Part shown: in pieces, positions 44,159 through 53,157 of the stretch
Numbering within the stretch: position 1 is the stretch's first letter
Layout: each line of letters opens with the position of its first letter
NCBI GenBank assembly: GCA_025360645.1
Contig: JANYBT010000101.1
Span: forward strand, 1 to 64,000
From: Acidobacteriaceae bacterium
GTDB taxonomy: Bacteria > Acidobacteriota > Terriglobia > Terriglobales > Acidobacteriaceae
DNA: 64,000 bases
Direction: 5' to 3'
Notes under the pieces: generated by a model
Told to the model about the DNA's origin: nothing
Databases searched by the model: none
The model's input: only the letters and a program-made list of their open reading frames with translations
Position numbers and translations under genes: made by a program

Positions 44159-44443
44159 ATGAATAACAAATCTACAACCGAAGCGGCAGCGATCAGCCGC
44201 ATTGGCCAGCGCCGTCAAGTCGTGATTCCCAAGCGGGTGTTTGACGCCTTGCAGCTCCAGGAAGGCGACTACATGGAAGTGACAGCCGAACGCGGACGCC
44301 TCGCGATGCGTCCCAAACGCTTGGTGGATGTGGGTGAGGTGCTCACCTCAGGTGAAGCTGCAAAGGTGCGCCGAGGAGAAGCTGAGCTCAAAGCAGGCCG
44401 TTCTGAATCATGGTCTGCGGTGAAAGATGGCTTGGCGCGTTAA
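44159..44443 (+). CDS. AbrB/MazE-type antitoxin
   Basis: 94 residues. A SpoVT/AbrB DNA-binding domain: SRIGQRRQVVIPKRVFDALQ followed by LQEGDYMEVTAERGRLAMRPK. The C-terminal tail is the disordered, toxin-binding part. Its last 17 bases overlap the RelE-like gene in another frame, as in many co-translated antitoxin-toxin pairs. Such antitoxins repress their own promoter, which should lie in the repeat-bearing DNA upstream. Confidence 0.85.
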   Translation: MNNKSTTEAAAISRIGQRRQVVIPKRVFDALQLQEGDYMEVTAERGRLAMRPKRLVDVGEVLTSGEAAKVRRGEAELKAGRSESWSAVKDGLAR

Positions 44444-44693
44444 ACTCTCGGCGTCTGCCGAGAAAGAGCTGAGGCGCGTTCCTCGCGACCGCCAAGCGAG
44501 AGTGATTCGCGCGTTCGACGAGATGGAAATTGATCAATTTTCTGGGGACGTGAAGCCGCTCAAAGGACCGGAGTGGAAGGGACGATACCGCAAACGGGTT
44601 GGCCCTTATCGCATCATCTTCACGGTCGGCGCTGCGGACAAGACCGTCGGCGTTTCCGCCATTCTGATCAGGTCTGAGAAAACCTACCGCTAA
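44427..44693 (+). CDS. RelE/ParE-superfamily toxin
   Basis: 88 residues of the RelE fold: SASAEKELRRVPRDRQARVIRAFDEM, KGPEWKGRYRKRVGPYRIIFTV and a C-terminal ILIRSEKTYR. The KxLKGPEWKGRYRxRVGxYRIIF core is classical. RelE toxins cut mRNA on the ribosome. It overlaps the antitoxin gene by 17 bases, antitoxin first. Confidence 0.9.
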   Translation: MAWRVKLSASAEKELRRVPRDRQARVIRAFDEMEIDQFSGDVKPLKGPEWKGRYRKRVGPYRIIFTVGAADKTVGVSAILIRSEKTYR

Positions 44694-44903
44694 ATGCTGC
44701 TGCCGTGAGGTCTCAAAAGGTTTCTCTTTAAATCATCGCGCCAGCGCCTTCGCAGAACCGACAAGTCTGCGTTGTTTCGCTCAATCTCGGCGGCTTGCGC
44801 AAACACCGGAAACCAATCAAGGGAGTCCTGTCGATTGCCTGATCCGTCGTAGGCGCGTGCGCCTCTGTTTTGTGTAACTCTGTCTTGCCCAATCGTGCTT
44901 CGT

Positions 44904-46961
44904 CTAGCGGGTCAGCGTTGCCGGCTCCGCTTTCTCTTCTTCGGCGCGAGATTTCTTCAGTCCCATCAGTTCCACTGCCTGGTTGGCGATGTGCTCGGCT
45001 GAAACTTCGAACTCCTTGATCAACTCCCATGGCGCGCCCGAATCGCCGTAGCGGTCCTTCACGCCAATGGCGCCGGTGATGACGGGCACGCCATAAAGCG
45101 ATGGCGCTTCCGTGATCAGGCCACTGACTCTCCACGCCAGCGCGCCGATCTGATGTTCTTCCGCGGTGATGATGACGCCGGTGTCTTTGGCAGCCTGCAG
45201 AATCGGAGTGGCGTCCATGGGTTTCAGAGTATGGAGGTTGAGAATACGAGTCTCGTATCCGAAGTCCGTCTTGAGAATCCAGGCGGCACGCATGGCCTCG
45301 GGCACCATCGGACCACAGGCCACGATGGTCAGGTCTTCTTTTTCGTTGTGATAGTCCGAAGCCAGCACGGTCTCGAAGGCGTCGGCAAAGTTCGCTGTCT
45401 CTTTACGCAGGCGGATAAGGTTGGCCTTGCCGAACACAAACGGAGTGTTGGCATTGGTGACGACCGGGGTCGCCTCGCGGGCAAAGCGAATGTACTTGGG
45501 ACCCTGGTGGTGCAACAGCAGATACTCGGTCGCCTTGCGGGTTTCTTCGCTGTCGCAGGGGACGACCACAGACATATTGGGGAGACCGCACATGGCGAAT
45601 AAATCTTCGAGCGCCTGGTGGGTTGCGCCATCGGGGCCGACGCTGACTCCGCCGTGCGCGCCCGCGATCATCACGTTGAAGTTGGCGTAGCAGATGGAGG
45701 TGCGGATCTGGTCGAGATTGCGTGCCGCGGCGAAAGTGGCATAGGTCCCAAAGACGGGCAGCTTCCCTTCCCGCGCCAGTCCGGCGGCAACCGAAGTGGC
45801 TGACTGTTCGGCGATTCCCATGCTCAACCAGCGAGGCTTGCGTTCGGGATGTTTGGCGTAAAACTCGCTGATGGTGATGGACCCCGAGATGTCGAGGCCG
45901 AGACAGACCACGCGCTCGTCATCGCCATTCTCGGCGAGGGCCTGTCCGAAGCCCATGCGAGTCGGCTTCATGGCGGCCTTCATCTGCGGCGCTGAATTCC
46001 ACCAGTAGTTCTTGCTGAAGCGGGGCAGTTTAGCATCAAGCTTCTTGTCCACGTCAGCCTGATAGGCCCTCGCCTTGTCGAGAAGTTGCGCGACCGGGAT
46101 GCGACCGGTGAGGCCGAGTTCCGCCAAGCCTTTTTCCAACTCCTCGGGATTCGGGGTCCTGCCATGCCAGCCAGCCTGGTCCTGCATGAAGCTGACGCCT
46201 TTGCCCTTCACAGTGTCGGCGATGAGGACGACGGGTTTGCCGGTCACGCGGCGAGCCTGCTCCAGAGCGTCCACCACTTCCTGCATGTCATGGCCGTCCA
46301 CGGTCAACACTTCCCACCCGAAGCTCTGGTACTTTTTTTCAAGCGGCTCAACATTCATCACATCTTTGACCCAGCCATCGATCTGCAGGCGGTTGCGGTC
46401 AATGATGCCGATGAGGTTGTTGAGCTTGTAGTGACCCGCAGCCATGGCGGCTTCCCAGATCTGGCCTTCTTGCTGCTCGCCATCGCCCATGATGCAGAAA
46501 GTCTTGTAATCCTTGTCGTTGAGCCGACCCGCCAGCGCGATGCCGATGGCCAGACTGAGCCCCTGTCCCAAAGAACCGGTCGAGACTTCCACGCCGGGCA
46601 GCTTGAGCCAATGCGGATGACCCTGGAACGGCGAATACAGTTTGCGGAGCAACATCACATCTTCGACCGGGTAGAAGCCGGCGAACGCGAGGCCGAGATA
46701 GAGGCTGGGCGCTTTGTGACCGGTGGACCAGACGATGCGGTCGCGATCGGGCCAGTTGGGATTGTTGGGATCGTGCTCGGCAACGCGCAGATAGAGCGCG
46801 GCGGTGATGTCCATGATGGAGAGGGTTCCACCTGCGTGCCCGGAGCCGGCGGCATTGAGGGCTACCAGGTCATAGCCGCGCATCAGGTTGGCTTGCTCTT
46901 TCAGTGCGGGAATATCAAAAAAGCGGCTGATTTCGCCGGTGCGGGAATCTCGAATGGGCAT
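44904..46961 (-). CDS. tkt: Transketolase
   Basis: 685 residues with thiamine diphosphate. N-terminal half: GSGHAGGTLSIMDI, STGSLGQGLSLAIG and the ThDP-binding GDGEQQEGQIWEAAM ending with DRNRLQ. Pyrimidine domain: DISGSITISEF, SMGIAEQSATSVAAGLA and GAHGGVSVGPDGATHQALED. The C-terminal domain has ITAEEHQIGALAW. It transfers two-carbon units in the pentose phosphate pathway. ATG 46961 has AGGAG six bases upstream. The C-terminal tail is a Lys/Glu-rich extension of unclear role. Confidence 0.95.
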   Translation of the reverse strand: MPIRDSRTGEISRFFDIPALKEQANLMRGYDLVALNAAGSGHAGGTLSIMDITAALYLRVAEHDPNNPNWPDRDRIVWSTGHKAPSLYLGLAFAGFYPVEDVMLLRKLYSPFQGHPHWLKLPGVEVSTGSLGQGLSLAIGIALAGRLNDKDYKTFCIMGDGEQQEGQIWEAAMAAGHYKLNNLIGIIDRNRLQIDGWVKDVMNVEPLEKKYQSFGWEVLTVDGHDMQEVVDALEQARRVTGKPVVLIADTVKGKGVSFMQDQAGWHGRTPNPEELEKGLAELGLTGRIPVAQLLDKARAYQADVDKKLDAKLPRFSKNYWWNSAPQMKAAMKPTRMGFGQALAENGDDERVVCLGLDISGSITISEFYAKHPERKPRWLSMGIAEQSATSVAAGLAREGKLPVFGTYATFAAARNLDQIRTSICYANFNVMIAGAHGGVSVGPDGATHQALEDLFAMCGLPNMSVVVPCDSEETRKATEYLLLHHQGPKYIRFAREATPVVTNANTPFVFGKANLIRLRKETANFADAFETVLASDYHNEKEDLTIVACGPMVPEAMRAAWILKTDFGYETRILNLHTLKPMDATPILQAAKDTGVIITAEEHQIGALAWRVSGLITEAPSLYGVPVITGAIGVKDRYGDSGAPWELIKEFEVSAEHIANQAVELMGLKKSRAEEEKAEPATLTR

Positions 46962-47126
46962 GATGAGCTCCTGGGCCTGAGCTGGGCGCGAGGGCCGATT
47001 CGGCGCACAGGCTGGTATCGAGCGTAGCGGGTGCATGTCTCAGGGGTCAGTGAGGCCGGTCACAAAGGGCTGTGACGCAGGTGCCCCGGGAGGGCGGGAA
47101 AAGTTCACCGAGGCGCGGTTCGGGGA

Positions 47127-48317
47127 TTACAGATTCTTGCCGACCCACGCTTCAATCTGGGCGAGAGCTTTGCGCAAGTTCTCCTCCGAATTGGCCACGC
47201 TGAAACGCAGGTAGCCTTCGCCGAACGCGCCGAAAGCGGTGCCCGAGAGGCAGGCCACTCCCGCCTCCTCGAGCAGAGCATCGGCCAACTTCTTTGAGGC
47301 CCACCCAGTCTTGCTGGTGTTGGGGAAAACGTAGAACGCGCCCTTGGGCAGCCGGCAGGAGAAGCCCTTGATTTTGTTGAGGCCGGCGACAAAAATATCG
47401 CGGCGGCTCTGGAACTCCTGGCGCATGTGCTCGACGGAAGACTGATCTCCGCGAATCGCTTCGATACCCGCCATTTGGGTGAAGCTGGCAGTGCAAGAAT
47501 TCGAATTGGTCATCAGGCGAGTGATCGCGGTGGCCAGATCAGGCCGCATGACACCATAGCCCATCCGCCAGCCGGTCATGGCGTAGGTCTTGGAGAACCC
47601 GTCCAGCAGGATGGTGCGCTCCTTGAATCCGGGGACCGACATGATGGAAAAGTGCTCGCCCTCGAAAATCAGGCGGCTGTAGATTTCGTCCGACAGAATC
47701 AGGATGTTGCGATCGCCAATGGCATCGGCAATGCTGAGAATGTCTTTCTTGTCGAGCACACCGCCGGTAGGATTCTGCGGCGAGTTCAGGATGATCAGTT
47801 TGGTCTTGTCATTGATGAGCGCGGCCAACTCTTTGACGTCGAGGGTGAAGTCGCGATCTTCATGCAATTGAATGGGAACAGCCTTGCCGCCCATGTACTC
47901 GATCATGGATTCGTAAATGGGGAAGCCAGGATTGGGATAGATGACTTCATCGCCAGGATCCATGACCGCCAGGATGGTGAAGAAGATGATGGGCTTGCCG
48001 CCGGGGACGACCACAACCTGGTCGCTGCTGACGGGCACATGGCGGGTCTGGCTAACGTAATCCGCGATGGTCTGGCGCAGTTCGGGCAGGCCAGCCGAAG
48101 GCCCGTAGTGGGTCCAGCCTTTGTGCAGCGCGTCCACTGCGGCCTCAATGATGTTGGAGGGCGTGTCAAAATCAGGCTCGCCAATTTCAAGGTGGACGAT
48201 CTGCTTGCCCTTGCGTTCCAAGGCACGAGCCCGGTTCAGAACTTCGAAAGCGGTTTCGGTGCCGAGCCGCGACATCCGGCTGGCGAGGCGGAGTTCATGT
48301 AGCGTTGCTTTTTCCAT
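47127..48317 (-). CDS. Class I/II PLP-dependent aminotransferase (aspartate type)
   Basis: 396 residues: LEIGEPDFDTPSNI, THYGPSAGLPELRQ, LNSPQNPTGGVLDK, ILSDEIYSRLIF and the Schiff-base lysine in LLDGFSKTYAMTGWRMGY. This set is typical of the AspB/PatA-like group that transaminates aspartate or other amino acids. ATG 48317 is chosen because a TATAAT overlaps the next ATG upstream (48335), giving a plausible 10-nt leader. It is followed by a convergent-free gap before transketolase. Confidence 0.93.
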   Translation of the reverse strand: MEKATLHELRLASRMSRLGTETAFEVLNRARALERKGKQIVHLEIGEPDFDTPSNIIEAAVDALHKGWTHYGPSAGLPELRQTIADYVSQTRHVPVSSDQVVVVPGGKPIIFFTILAVMDPGDEVIYPNPGFPIYESMIEYMGGKAVPIQLHEDRDFTLDVKELAALINDKTKLIILNSPQNPTGGVLDKKDILSIADAIGDRNILILSDEIYSRLIFEGEHFSIMSVPGFKERTILLDGFSKTYAMTGWRMGYGVMRPDLATAITRLMTNSNSCTASFTQMAGIEAIRGDQSSVEHMRQEFQSRRDIFVAGLNKIKGFSCRLPKGAFYVFPNTSKTGWASKKLADALLEEAGVACLSGTAFGAFGEGYLRFSVANSEENLRKALAQIEAWVGKNL

Positions 48318-48333
48318 GGTGGCAAACCTGAGC

Positions 48334-48339
48334 ATTATA
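48334..48339 (-). promoter_or_regulatory. -10 box of the aminotransferase gene
   Basis: TATAAT on the minus strand, 16 nt before the chosen start. It contains the alternative ATG, so it helps to fix the start downstream. No clear -35. Confidence 0.45.
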
Positions 48340-48455
48340 ACCCGTGGACAGGCCGGTAAGCCTGCCACAGTGATTATGAAATGCGGAAGGAGCAGGCGTC
48401 GTTGACGAAGGTCACACACGAGTGTGACGAGCGTCAGGGTCAGGGTCTGTCGCGA

Positions 48456-49433
48456 CTAGTCGGTAATGGTGCTCTCTTCGCTCTGGGCTCGCAGCACCCG
48501 GTCCACCGAATAGGGCGCGCGCCGCGAAGGCTCGTGGTAGTGCCGCACCTGCATTTCGCCGAGCAACCCGACCGCCAGCATGTTGAGACCAGCCAACAAG
48601 AGCACAGTGGCGAAGATCAAGAGCGGGCCGTGCTTGGTCATGACGTCGGCCTGGTGCAGCAATTTTTCCAGACCCAGCCATGCGGCGACGCCCAACCCAC
48701 CGGTGATGCTCAGCATGCCGAGGGTGCCGAAAAAATGCAACGGACGGGACAAGTACTTGAGCAGGAAGCGGATGGTGAGCAGATCAAAGAACACGCGGAA
48801 GGTGCGCGAGATGCCATAGTGCGAAACCCCGTGCTCGCGGTTGATATTGCGAATCGGCACTTCGACGATGGACGCTCCATGCCACGAAGCGAGAGCCGGG
48901 ATAAAGCGGTGGAGTTCGCCATAAAGAGGAACCTGCTCCAGGATTTCGCGACGATACGCCTTGAAGGTGGTTCCGAAATCGTGAATGTCCACGCCGCTGA
49001 GCTTGGCCATCAACCAGTTGGCGATGCGCGAGGGAAACCGCCGCAGCCAGAAATTGTCAATGCGCACTTTGCGCCAGCCGCTGACGATGTCGTAGCCCTC
49101 AGCGATCTTCTCCAGGAAAATAGGGATGTCGGCGGGGTCGTGCTGCAGGTCGCCGTCCATAGCGATAATGTATTCGCCGCGGGCGTGGTCGAAACCGGCA
49201 GCCAGACCGGCCGTTTGGCCGAAGTTGCGGCGCAGCTTTACTACCGTGACCCGGCTGTCCACGGCCGCGATCTCACGCAGCAAATGGAAAGTGCCATCGC
49301 TGGAGCCGTCATCGACGAGGACGATTTCAAAGGTCTCGCCGTTGATCTCCATGACCTGCTTGAGGCGGGCGTAAAGGTCGGTAACGTTCTCTGCTTCGTT
49401 GTGCAGGGGTACGACGATCGAGTATTTGAGCAC
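48456..49433 (-). CDS. GT2 family glycosyltransferase (dolichol/undecaprenyl-phosphate sugar transferase-like)
   Basis: 325 residues. A GT-A catalytic domain: YSIVVPLHNEAENV, VLVDDGSSDGT, LRRNFGQTAGLAAGFDHA and DGDLQHDPADIP with the metal-binding DxD-like site. Two transmembrane helices at the C-terminus (FFGTLGMLSITGGLGVAAWL and LLIFATVLLLAGLNMLAVGLL). This is the ArnC/GtrB layout, which loads a sugar on a polyprenyl carrier for periplasmic transfer, possibly serving a GT39-type enzyme like the one at 23900. Confidence 0.92.
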   Translation of the reverse strand: MLKYSIVVPLHNEAENVTDLYARLKQVMEINGETFEIVLVDDGSSDGTFHLLREIAAVDSRVTVVKLRRNFGQTAGLAAGFDHARGEYIIAMDGDLQHDPADIPIFLEKIAEGYDIVSGWRKVRIDNFWLRRFPSRIANWLMAKLSGVDIHDFGTTFKAYRREILEQVPLYGELHRFIPALASWHGASIVEVPIRNINREHGVSHYGISRTFRVFFDLLTIRFLLKYLSRPLHFFGTLGMLSITGGLGVAAWLGLEKLLHQADVMTKHGPLLIFATVLLLAGLNMLAVGLLGEMQVRHYHEPSRRAPYSVDRVLRAQSEESTITD

Positions 49434-49499
49434 GGTGTCTAGATTATACGGGAAAGCCCGTCACAAGTGGCTGTGACGGGCGCCCTCGGACCAGTCTAG

Positions 49500-52400
49500 C
49501 TACAGCCCCGGCCCATCCGGGTAGGCGGGCAAATCCGGAGGCCGTGGCGCCAGCTTCTTGGGATTGGCCCGCATTTCTTTCAGCACTTCCTGGATGGCGC
49601 GTTCCAATTGCGGATCCTGACCCTTGATGACGAGATCCGGTCGCTGATCCACTTCGATGTCTGGCTGTACGCCCTTGTTTTCTACGACCCACTTGCTGTT
49701 GAGGTCATAGCGGGCAAATTCCGGGCGAGTGATGTAACCGCCATCCATGAGCGGGATTTCGCCGCGAATGCCGCGCACGCCGCCCCAAGTGCGTTCCCCG
49801 ATGAGCGGTCCCAGCTTATAGACCTTGAAGAAATAGCTGAAAATATCGCCGTCGGATGCAGCCATGTGGTTGGTGATGGCGACCATGGCTCCGTGGAAGA
49901 CGTTGGGCGGGACGGTGCCTCCACTCCAGTTGCGGGCGGAATCCATACCGACCAGCATACGGCGCAAGCGTGCAAAGATGAGTTGATCGACGAAGCCGCC
50001 GCCGTTGTAGCGAACGTCGATGATCATGCCCTGCTTGCGGATTTGCGGGAAGAATTGCTTGACGAACTCGTTCAAGCCGGGGCCGCCCATGTCGGGGATA
50101 TAGACATAGCCGACGCGTCCACCGGTGGCATCCGACACTTTTTTGCGATTGCTTTCTATCCAGGCCAGTTCATGGAGCGCCAACTCATCGTCGATGGTCT
50201 TGACCACAACGGTGCGAGCGCCATCCTCGGTGGGCTTGGAGTTCACCAGCAAGGCGACATTCTCGCCGGCCGTATTGGCAAACAACGCGTAGGGATTTTG
50301 CGGCAGGCGCAGCGATTGGCCATTGACCGCCAGCAAGTACTCCCCTTCCTTCACATTGACCCCAGGCTCAGTCAAGGGCGAGCGCAAATCCGCTTGCCAA
50401 TTTTCACCGCGATAGATCTTCTTGATGCGGTAAGCGCCGCTGGCCTTGTCGGCCTCAAAGTCCGCGCCGAGCAATCCAACCTTGACCGGATGCAGGTCGG
50501 GGTAATCGCCGCCGCCGACGTAGGTGTGGGAGTTGGACAACTCGCCAATCATTTCTCCCAGAATGTAAGTGAGGTCATAGCGGCTGGAGACGGAGGGCAG
50601 CAGAGCAGCATATTTGTCGCGCATCTTGGGCCAATCTACGCCGTTCATGGAGGCCTCAAAGAAGTAATCGCGCTCCTGGCGATAGACTTCGTTAAGCATC
50701 TGCTTCCACTCCAGGGGGGGATCAATCTCGGCGCGAAGACCGTCGAGTTTGAGCGACCCGTCGCCGGGCTTCTTGGGAGCATCGGCCTTGACCTCGACGA
50801 TGCCGTAGGATGGGCCACCCGGGCCAGCCGGTCCCTCATAGAGCAGTTTCGAGCCGTCGGCAGACAGGGCAAACCGCTGCGCGCCCTCCAGAAGGACTTT
50901 GTCTTTGCGTTCCTTCAAATCGTAAAGATGGATGGTCGGCTCTTCTCCGGCAAGCGGGCCAGAGAGGCCGGTGATCGGGTTGGTGGAGTATAGGATTTCT
51001 CCCTTGGCGGCGAGCAGGGTGGCGATGTTGGCGGCGGGCGGCATGGGAAGCGCGACGACCCGGTCCTGGATGCCGTCCAAATCAATTCGCAGCGGCTTCG
51101 GTGGTTCTTTGGAGTCTTTTGGCTTGTCCTCTTCCTTCTTCGCGTCTTTGTCCTTCTTCACCGCGGCCGCCGGAGGCTTGGCCTTCGAGCCTTTGCCTTT
51201 GGGCGCATCCACGTCGGGGAGCACATCCGGCTCAGGCTTTTTGACAGTGGTCTCGTCACTGACTGCGGGGAACGGCGAGGGCTCGTCCGCCTGCAAGGTG
51301 ACGATGTACACTCGCGAAGTTTTGGGATTGGCGAATTCGAAGTCGTAGTTGCCGAGCACTTCGTTGTAGTCGCGGTCTGAGACGAAGTAGAGGTACTTCT
51401 CTTCCGGATCGAACGCGGGCGCGTAGCTATTAAAGAAATCGGTGGTGACGGGAGTGATCCTGGCATCGCCAAGGGAATAGAGTTGCAACACGCCCGCGCC
51501 GTTCTCGGCAAGCTTGGAGTAGCTGATCCACTTGCTATCGGAAGACCAGGCGTAGTCGGTGATTTCGCCATATGCGCCGTGGTCCACCGCAATGGGCTTC
51601 TTATCGTGGATGTCGATGTACCAGAGCTTCAGGTCTTTGTCAGCCCAGGCGATCTTCTTGCTGTCTGGCGACCACTGCGGCCCAAACTTGAAACCCTTGT
51701 AGCCGCTGGTGATCTGTTGTTCTTTGCCGGTACCGTCCTGCGGCAGGACGTAGATTTCGTCCTCGCCGGTACGGTCCGAAACATAGGCAATGGACGCACC
51801 ATCGGGCGACCAAGCGACCTTTTGTTCGCGGATGCCCGGGGTGCGAGTGAGACTGCGCGTGCTGCCATCTTTGGCAGGAACGGTGAACACATCGCCACGC
51901 GCTGCGAACACCGCACGCTTGCCATCCGGAGAAATATCGAAATCCGTGACGTTCTTGGCGACGCTGGCCCAGTGCTTCATGGCCTGCCCACGGTCTCCGG
52001 GCAAGAAGACGGTCAGCTTTTTGGATTTCTTAGTGGCCGGATCGAAGGTGTACAGGTAACCAGCGTTCTCGAACACAATGGCGTCCGGCCCCAGGCTGGG
52101 CCACATCACGTCAAAATCGTTGAAAGTGGTGAGTTGTTCAATTTGCTTGGAGGCTGTGTCGTAGCTGTAGAGGTTCAAGCGGTGCTCAGGCCCGCGATCG
52201 GAACTGAAGTAGATGGTGTTGCCATGCCACATGGGGAAGGTGTCAGTCCACTCAGTGTGCGGCACCTGCTCCATGGTGTTGTTCTTGAGGTCGAGGATGG
52301 TAATGTCCTGGGCCATGCCTCCGGTGTAGCGCTTCCATTGGCGGAAGTTGCGGAAGATGCGGTTGTAGGCGATCTTGGTCGCGTCGGGCGAGAACGAAGT

Positions 52401-52913
52401 CAGGCCCCCCTCCATCATCGGCATGGGCTCAGGCAGGCCGCCTTCCAGCGGTACGCTGTAGAGACGCCGGGTCCATCCGTTGAAGGAATCGCGGCGCGAC
52501 AGAAAGTAAACGCGATTGGAGTCGGCGGACCAGGTGACCACTTCGTTGTGGATGCCCATGCGATCGCTGAAGGGATGACCGCCCTGCAGAAAGGTCAACT
52601 GCTTGGGCTGTCCGCCCTCTGCCGGCATCACGTACACATTGAAGTTGCCGTCATACTGGCCGGTGAAGGCGATCCATTTGCCGTCGGGCGAAAACTTGGG
52701 GAACAACTCGCGGCCGGGCTGGGTGGTGATGCGATGGGCTTCGCCGCCCTGCGAGGAGACGAGCCACAAATCGCCGGCGTAAACAAAAACCAGCTTGTCG
52801 CCGTGAATGTCGGGAAAGCGCATCAGGCGGCCTTCGGCGGGCGTCTGCGCCACTGCCATCAGGCTCATCAATGCAAACACGAAAAGAAAAAAACAATTGC
52901 GGGTGGAAGTCAT
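49500..52913 (-). CDS. Tricorn protease homologue (secreted)
   Basis: 1137 residues. A signal peptide (FFLFVFALMSLMAVAQ) is followed by two propeller regions rich in WSPDGASIAYVSDR-type and DGKWIAFTG repeats (about 30-600), and a Lys/Asp-rich linker near 560. Then come a core with a PDZ-like part (VNVKEGEYLLAVNGQSL) and a serine-protease S41 domain with DVRYNGGGFVDQLI and NHMAASDGDIFSYFFK around the catalytic serine. The tricorn family trims peptides made by other proteases. ATG 52913 has AGGAG six bases upstream. Full length is close to the usual 1,050-1,100. Confidence 0.93.
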   Translation of the reverse strand: MTSTRNCFFLFVFALMSLMAVAQTPAEGRLMRFPDIHGDKLVFVYAGDLWLVSSQGGEAHRITTQPGRELFPKFSPDGKWIAFTGQYDGNFNVYVMPAEGGQPKQLTFLQGGHPFSDRMGIHNEVVTWSADSNRVYFLSRRDSFNGWTRRLYSVPLEGGLPEPMPMMEGGLTSFSPDATKIAYNRIFRNFRQWKRYTGGMAQDITILDLKNNTMEQVPHTEWTDTFPMWHGNTIYFSSDRGPEHRLNLYSYDTASKQIEQLTTFNDFDVMWPSLGPDAIVFENAGYLYTFDPATKKSKKLTVFLPGDRGQAMKHWASVAKNVTDFDISPDGKRAVFAARGDVFTVPAKDGSTRSLTRTPGIREQKVAWSPDGASIAYVSDRTGEDEIYVLPQDGTGKEQQITSGYKGFKFGPQWSPDSKKIAWADKDLKLWYIDIHDKKPIAVDHGAYGEITDYAWSSDSKWISYSKLAENGAGVLQLYSLGDARITPVTTDFFNSYAPAFDPEEKYLYFVSDRDYNEVLGNYDFEFANPKTSRVYIVTLQADEPSPFPAVSDETTVKKPEPDVLPDVDAPKGKGSKAKPPAAAVKKDKDAKKEEDKPKDSKEPPKPLRIDLDGIQDRVVALPMPPAANIATLLAAKGEILYSTNPITGLSGPLAGEEPTIHLYDLKERKDKVLLEGAQRFALSADGSKLLYEGPAGPGGPSYGIVEVKADAPKKPGDGSLKLDGLRAEIDPPLEWKQMLNEVYRQERDYFFEASMNGVDWPKMRDKYAALLPSVSSRYDLTYILGEMIGELSNSHTYVGGGDYPDLHPVKVGLLGADFEADKASGAYRIKKIYRGENWQADLRSPLTEPGVNVKEGEYLLAVNGQSLRLPQNPYALFANTAGENVALLVNSKPTEDGARTVVVKTIDDELALHELAWIESNRKKVSDATGGRVGYVYIPDMGGPGLNEFVKQFFPQIRKQGMIIDVRYNGGGFVDQLIFARLRRMLVGMDSARNWSGGTVPPNVFHGAMVAITNHMAASDGDIFSYFFKVYKLGPLIGERTWGGVRGIRGEIPLMDGGYITRPEFARYDLNSKWVVENKGVQPDIEVDQRPDLVIKGQDPQLERAIQEVLKEMRANPKKLAPRPPDLPAYPDGPGL

Positions 52914-53080
52914 GCAACGCTCCTATGAGAACTTCGGCTAGTGCGCTGGAGAGAACTTTGAATTGTACCAAGCGGGCCGGAGCGCTGCTTCCGGGCTGGG
53001 TACGGGCGCACTTCGTCAGTGCGTTGGACGCTTAGCTTGGGATTCGGTGAGCGAGGGATTGCGGGCTGCCACAAAACGCT

Positions 53081-53119
53081 TTACCACAGGTTACACAGGA
53101 GTGTCAGGGTAAACCTCTT
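53081..53119. repeat. ACCCTGTG-type repeat, inverted copy
   Basis: TTACCACAGGTTACACAGGAG followed by a GTCAGGGTAAACC segment is the reverse complement of the ...CCTGTGTACCCTGTGGTAAA pattern at 28370. A third relative lies near 32550. Confidence 0.55.
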
Positions 53120-53157
53120 ACCTACAGCGGATGCAGGTGAAGCCTAGGCGCCTCGCG

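Noticed and set aside
43935-44162. 75-codon frame just before the AbrB antitoxin gene
   Set aside because: No ribosome site, no domain pattern, and it overlaps the antitoxin start; more likely leader DNA.
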